Below the pieces are notes generated by a model. The model ran no database searches, was not told the origin of the DNA, and saw only the letters and a program-made list of their open reading frames with translations. From Brevundimonas sp. (GTDB lineage Bacteria; Pseudomonadota; Alphaproteobacteria; Caulobacterales; Caulobacteraceae), in the NCBI GenBank assembly GCA_027531145.1, contig JAPZRF010000001.1, forward strand, positions 1 to 64,000: a stretch of DNA of 64,000 bases, written 5' to 3'. Both the position numbers and the translations under genes were made by a program. Shown one piece after another: positions 62,301 to 64,000 of the stretch; position 1 is the stretch's first letter; every line of letters starts with the position of its first letter.

Positions 62301-63530
62301 ATGCGCCACGCCTGGTTCGCCGCCGCCGTCCTCGCCGCCCTCGCCACCGCCTGCTCGGCCCAGGAGGCCGCCGCGCCCGCCGCGCCGGGGACCCCGGTCG
62401 AGACCCGGCCCGCCAACGCCCCGACCCAGGCGCCCGCCTTCGCCGGCCAGACCCGCGCCCCGGCGGTGGTCACGCCGGTGGCGCTGGCGCACACGGTGGT
62501 GGCGCGCGGGCTGGAGCATCCCTGGGGCCTGGCCCAGCTGCCTGATGGCCGCTGGCTGGTTACCGAGCGGCCCGGACGGCTGCGGGTGATCGGCACCGAC
62601 GGCAGCGTCAGCGCCCCGGTGGCCGGCCTGCCGGAGGTCTTCGCCCAGCGTCAGGGCGGCCTGCTGGACGTCATCATCAGCCCGACCTTCGCCCGGGACC
62701 GGCTGATCTACTGGAGCTATTCCGAGCCGCGCGGCGAGAGCGGCAACGGCACCGCCGTGGCCCGCGCGCGCCTGTCGGCCGACGGGACCCGCGTCGAGAA
62801 TTTGCAGGTCATCTTCCGCGCGATCCCGCCCTACGGCAACGGCATGCACTATGGCTCGGCCCTGACCTTCGATGCCCGGGGCCGGCTCTATGTGACGATC
62901 GGCGAGCGCTCGGACCGGGCCACCCGGCCCCAGGCCCAGGCGCTGGACAGCCACTACGGCAAGACGGTGCGCATCAACGCCGACGGCAGCGTGCCGGCCG
63001 ACAATCCCTTCGTCGGCCGCGCCGGGGCCCTGCCGGAGATCTTCAGCCTCGGCCACCGAAACGCCCAGGGCATCGCCCTGCGCCCCTCGACCGGCCAGAT
63101 CTGGTCGATCGAGCACGGCGCGCGCGGCGGCGACGAGCTGAACCTTGAGGTGGCCAGCGCCAACTACGGCTGGCCCGACGTGACCTACGGCATCGAGTAC
63201 AACGGCCAGACCATCTCGGAGGGCATCACCGCCCGCGACGGCGTGGTCCAGCCGGACTACTACTGGGATCCGTCGATCGCGCCGGGCGGCATGACCTTCT
63301 ATGACGCGGTCCTGGTGCCGGCGTGGCGCGGCGACCTGTTCGTCACCGCCCTGAACGGCAAGCACCTGGCGCGGCTGGTGCTGAACGGCAACCGGGTGGT
63401 CGGCGAGGAGCGGCTGCTGACGGATCTGAACCAGCGCCTGCGCGACGTGGTGGTCGGTGCCGACGGCGCCCTCTACGTCATCACCGACGAGGACGACGGC
63501 CAGCTGGTCCGCCTCGCCCCGGCGGGGTGA
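62301..63530 (+). CDS. PQQ-dependent aldose/sugar dehydrogenase-like lipoprotein
   Basis: The 409-aa precursor has a lipoprotein signal (HAWFAAAVLAALATAC), an Ala/Pro-rich spacer and a beta-propeller of the soluble glucose dehydrogenase/YliI type. Visible blocks are GLEHPWGLAQLPDGRWLVTERPGRLRVI, QGGLLDVIISPTF, GSALTFDARGRLYVTIGERSD, FSLGHRNAQGIALRP, EHGARGGDELN and the Arg/His in the central pocket expected to hold PQQ. Likely activity is oxidation of aldoses at the periplasmic face. ATG 62301 follows a weak AGACTCCTG context. Confidence 0.9.
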   Translation: MRHAWFAAAVLAALATACSAQEAAAPAAPGTPVETRPANAPTQAPAFAGQTRAPAVVTPVALAHTVVARGLEHPWGLAQLPDGRWLVTERPGRLRVIGTDGSVSAPVAGLPEVFAQRQGGLLDVIISPTFARDRLIYWSYSEPRGESGNGTAVARARLSADGTRVENLQVIFRAIPPYGNGMHYGSALTFDARGRLYVTIGERSDRATRPQAQALDSHYGKTVRINADGSVPADNPFVGRAGALPEIFSLGHRNAQGIALRPSTGQIWSIEHGARGGDELNLEVASANYGWPDVTYGIEYNGQTISEGITARDGVVQPDYYWDPSIAPGGMTFYDAVLVPAWRGDLFVTALNGKHLARLVLNGNRVVGEERLLTDLNQRLRDVVVGADGALYVITDEDDGQLVRLAPAG

Positions 63531-63539
63531 GGGGCCGAC

Positions 63540-63665
63540 AGGGGGCGCGCCGTCGCCCCTCCACCGCTTCGCGGTCCCCCTCCCCACTCCGTGGGGAGGA
63601 AAGGCGCTTCTCCTGCCCATTTCATGGGGAGGTGGATCGCCGCGCAGCGGCGAGACGTAGGGGCC
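63540..63665. repeat. GC-rich palindromic intergenic repeats (two modules)
   Basis: CCCCTCCACCGCTTCGCGGT followed by CCCCCTCCCC (63555-63585) is the inverted form of the module at 27818-27885. GGGAGGTGGATCGCCGCGCA and a following stem (63630-63660) match the GGTGGATCGCCGGCGTCGCC module near 30054. Confidence 0.6.
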
Positions 63666-63677
63666 TCGCGCTACACC

Positions 63678-64000
63678 CTACCGCGCGCGGAACAGGCGGG
63701 AGGCGAGCCAGCCGGCACCGGCGGCGAGCAGCACGCTCAACAGGCCATAAAGCCACGGGCGGCGCATGGCGAAAGTGTAGACGTCGCGCTCCAGCCCGAC
63801 CTTTTCGACCGTCATGGTCAGGCTGGTGACCGCCACCGGTGCCCCCTCCTGGAACAGCCAGACCTGGGCATTGTACCGGCCGGTGGGGGCCGTGGCCGGC
63901 AGGGTCAGATCGGCGCGGAACAGCCCGCGGTCGACGAAGCGCACCCCGTCCGGATCACTGGCGTAGAGACCGGCCTCGGTCTTCAGCCGGACCACGGCAC
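63678..64000 (-). CDS. TIGR02186-like membrane protein, C-terminal part (cut by window end)
   Basis: The last 107 or so residues are present: a periplasmic beta-rich domain (GLFRADLTLPATAPTGRYNAQVWLFQEGAPVA), then a C-terminal membrane helix (PWLYGLLSVLLAAGAGWLASRLF) and a basic end. The pattern agrees with the TIGR02186 family, alphaproteobacterial proteins usually next to a TauE/SafE-type sulfite exporter and of unknown function. The start lies beyond the window. Confidence 0.75.
   Translation of the reverse strand, partial: AVVRLKTEAGLYASDPDGVRFVDRGLFRADLTLPATAPTGRYNAQVWLFQEGAPVAVTSLTMTVEKVGLERDVYTFAMRRPWLYGLLSVLLAAGAGWLASRLFRAR

Overview
The window is about 70% G+C chromosomal DNA from an alphaproteobacterium of the order Caulobacterales, most likely a Brevundimonas-like genus. 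This rests on gene content (a CpdR response regulator ending in Ala-Ala, DUF599, ExoD, a lone MotA, TadG-type pilus protein, CobT, two-subunit methylmalonyl-CoA mutase), on a promoter close to the Caulobacter housekeeping sigma consensus at 11073-11101, and on GC-rich palindromic intergenic repeats. The genus is an inference; no rRNA is present.

Layout. 1-11.1 kb: an OmpA tail with a strong terminator, a NeuD-type acyltransferase, an OmpA-like lipoprotein, a 2OG-Fe(II) oxygenase, TadG-like and MtgA cell-envelope genes, an LpxR-like outer-membrane protein, class I ribonucleotide reductase NrdA with a candidate NrdR operator, an MpaB-type oxygenase, CpdR, an N-formylglutamate amidohydrolase and a probable small RNA. 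11.1-23 kb: DUF599, inorganic pyrophosphatase, CobT, GFA, Coq7/DsbB, ExoD and a loose tyrosine-catabolism region (HppD and a fumarylacetoacetase-family protein, with an exported isoaspartyl peptidase, a cupin and a methyltransferase between them). 23-38 kb: an ABC ATPase with a permease/M1-peptidase fusion, a DUF3883 protein, a bacterial sodium channel, TlpA/ArgH/LptM/LysA, a PQQ-type dehydrogenase, a lipocalin and a second ABC exporter. 38-52 kb: PutP, MutA/MutB, MnmC, a tandem pair of duplicated Ala-rich lipoproteins, MotA and an RND efflux pump with its adaptor.

52-62 kb is the accessory part. The full-length lepA gene is followed by a C39-peptidase ABC exporter and an HlyD adaptor, transcribed away from two short AT-richer genes whose products carry double-glycine-type leaders and hydrophobic GxxxG-rich cores. 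A tiny single-helix membrane protein lies between them. This is a probable two-peptide bacteriocin cassette. It is followed by AT-rich debris and a diverged 807-bp 3' half of a second lepA, then an ABC ATPase/permease pair, then a third copy of only the last 99 bp of lepA, a structured inverted repeat and tRNA-Met. The lepA 3' end therefore occurs three times and brackets two cargo modules, which points to serial acquisition at a lepA/tRNA-Met hotspot. No integrase, transposase or CRISPR array was seen.

62-64 kb: a PQQ-type sugar dehydrogenase lipoprotein and the end of a TIGR02186-like membrane protein cut by the window edge.
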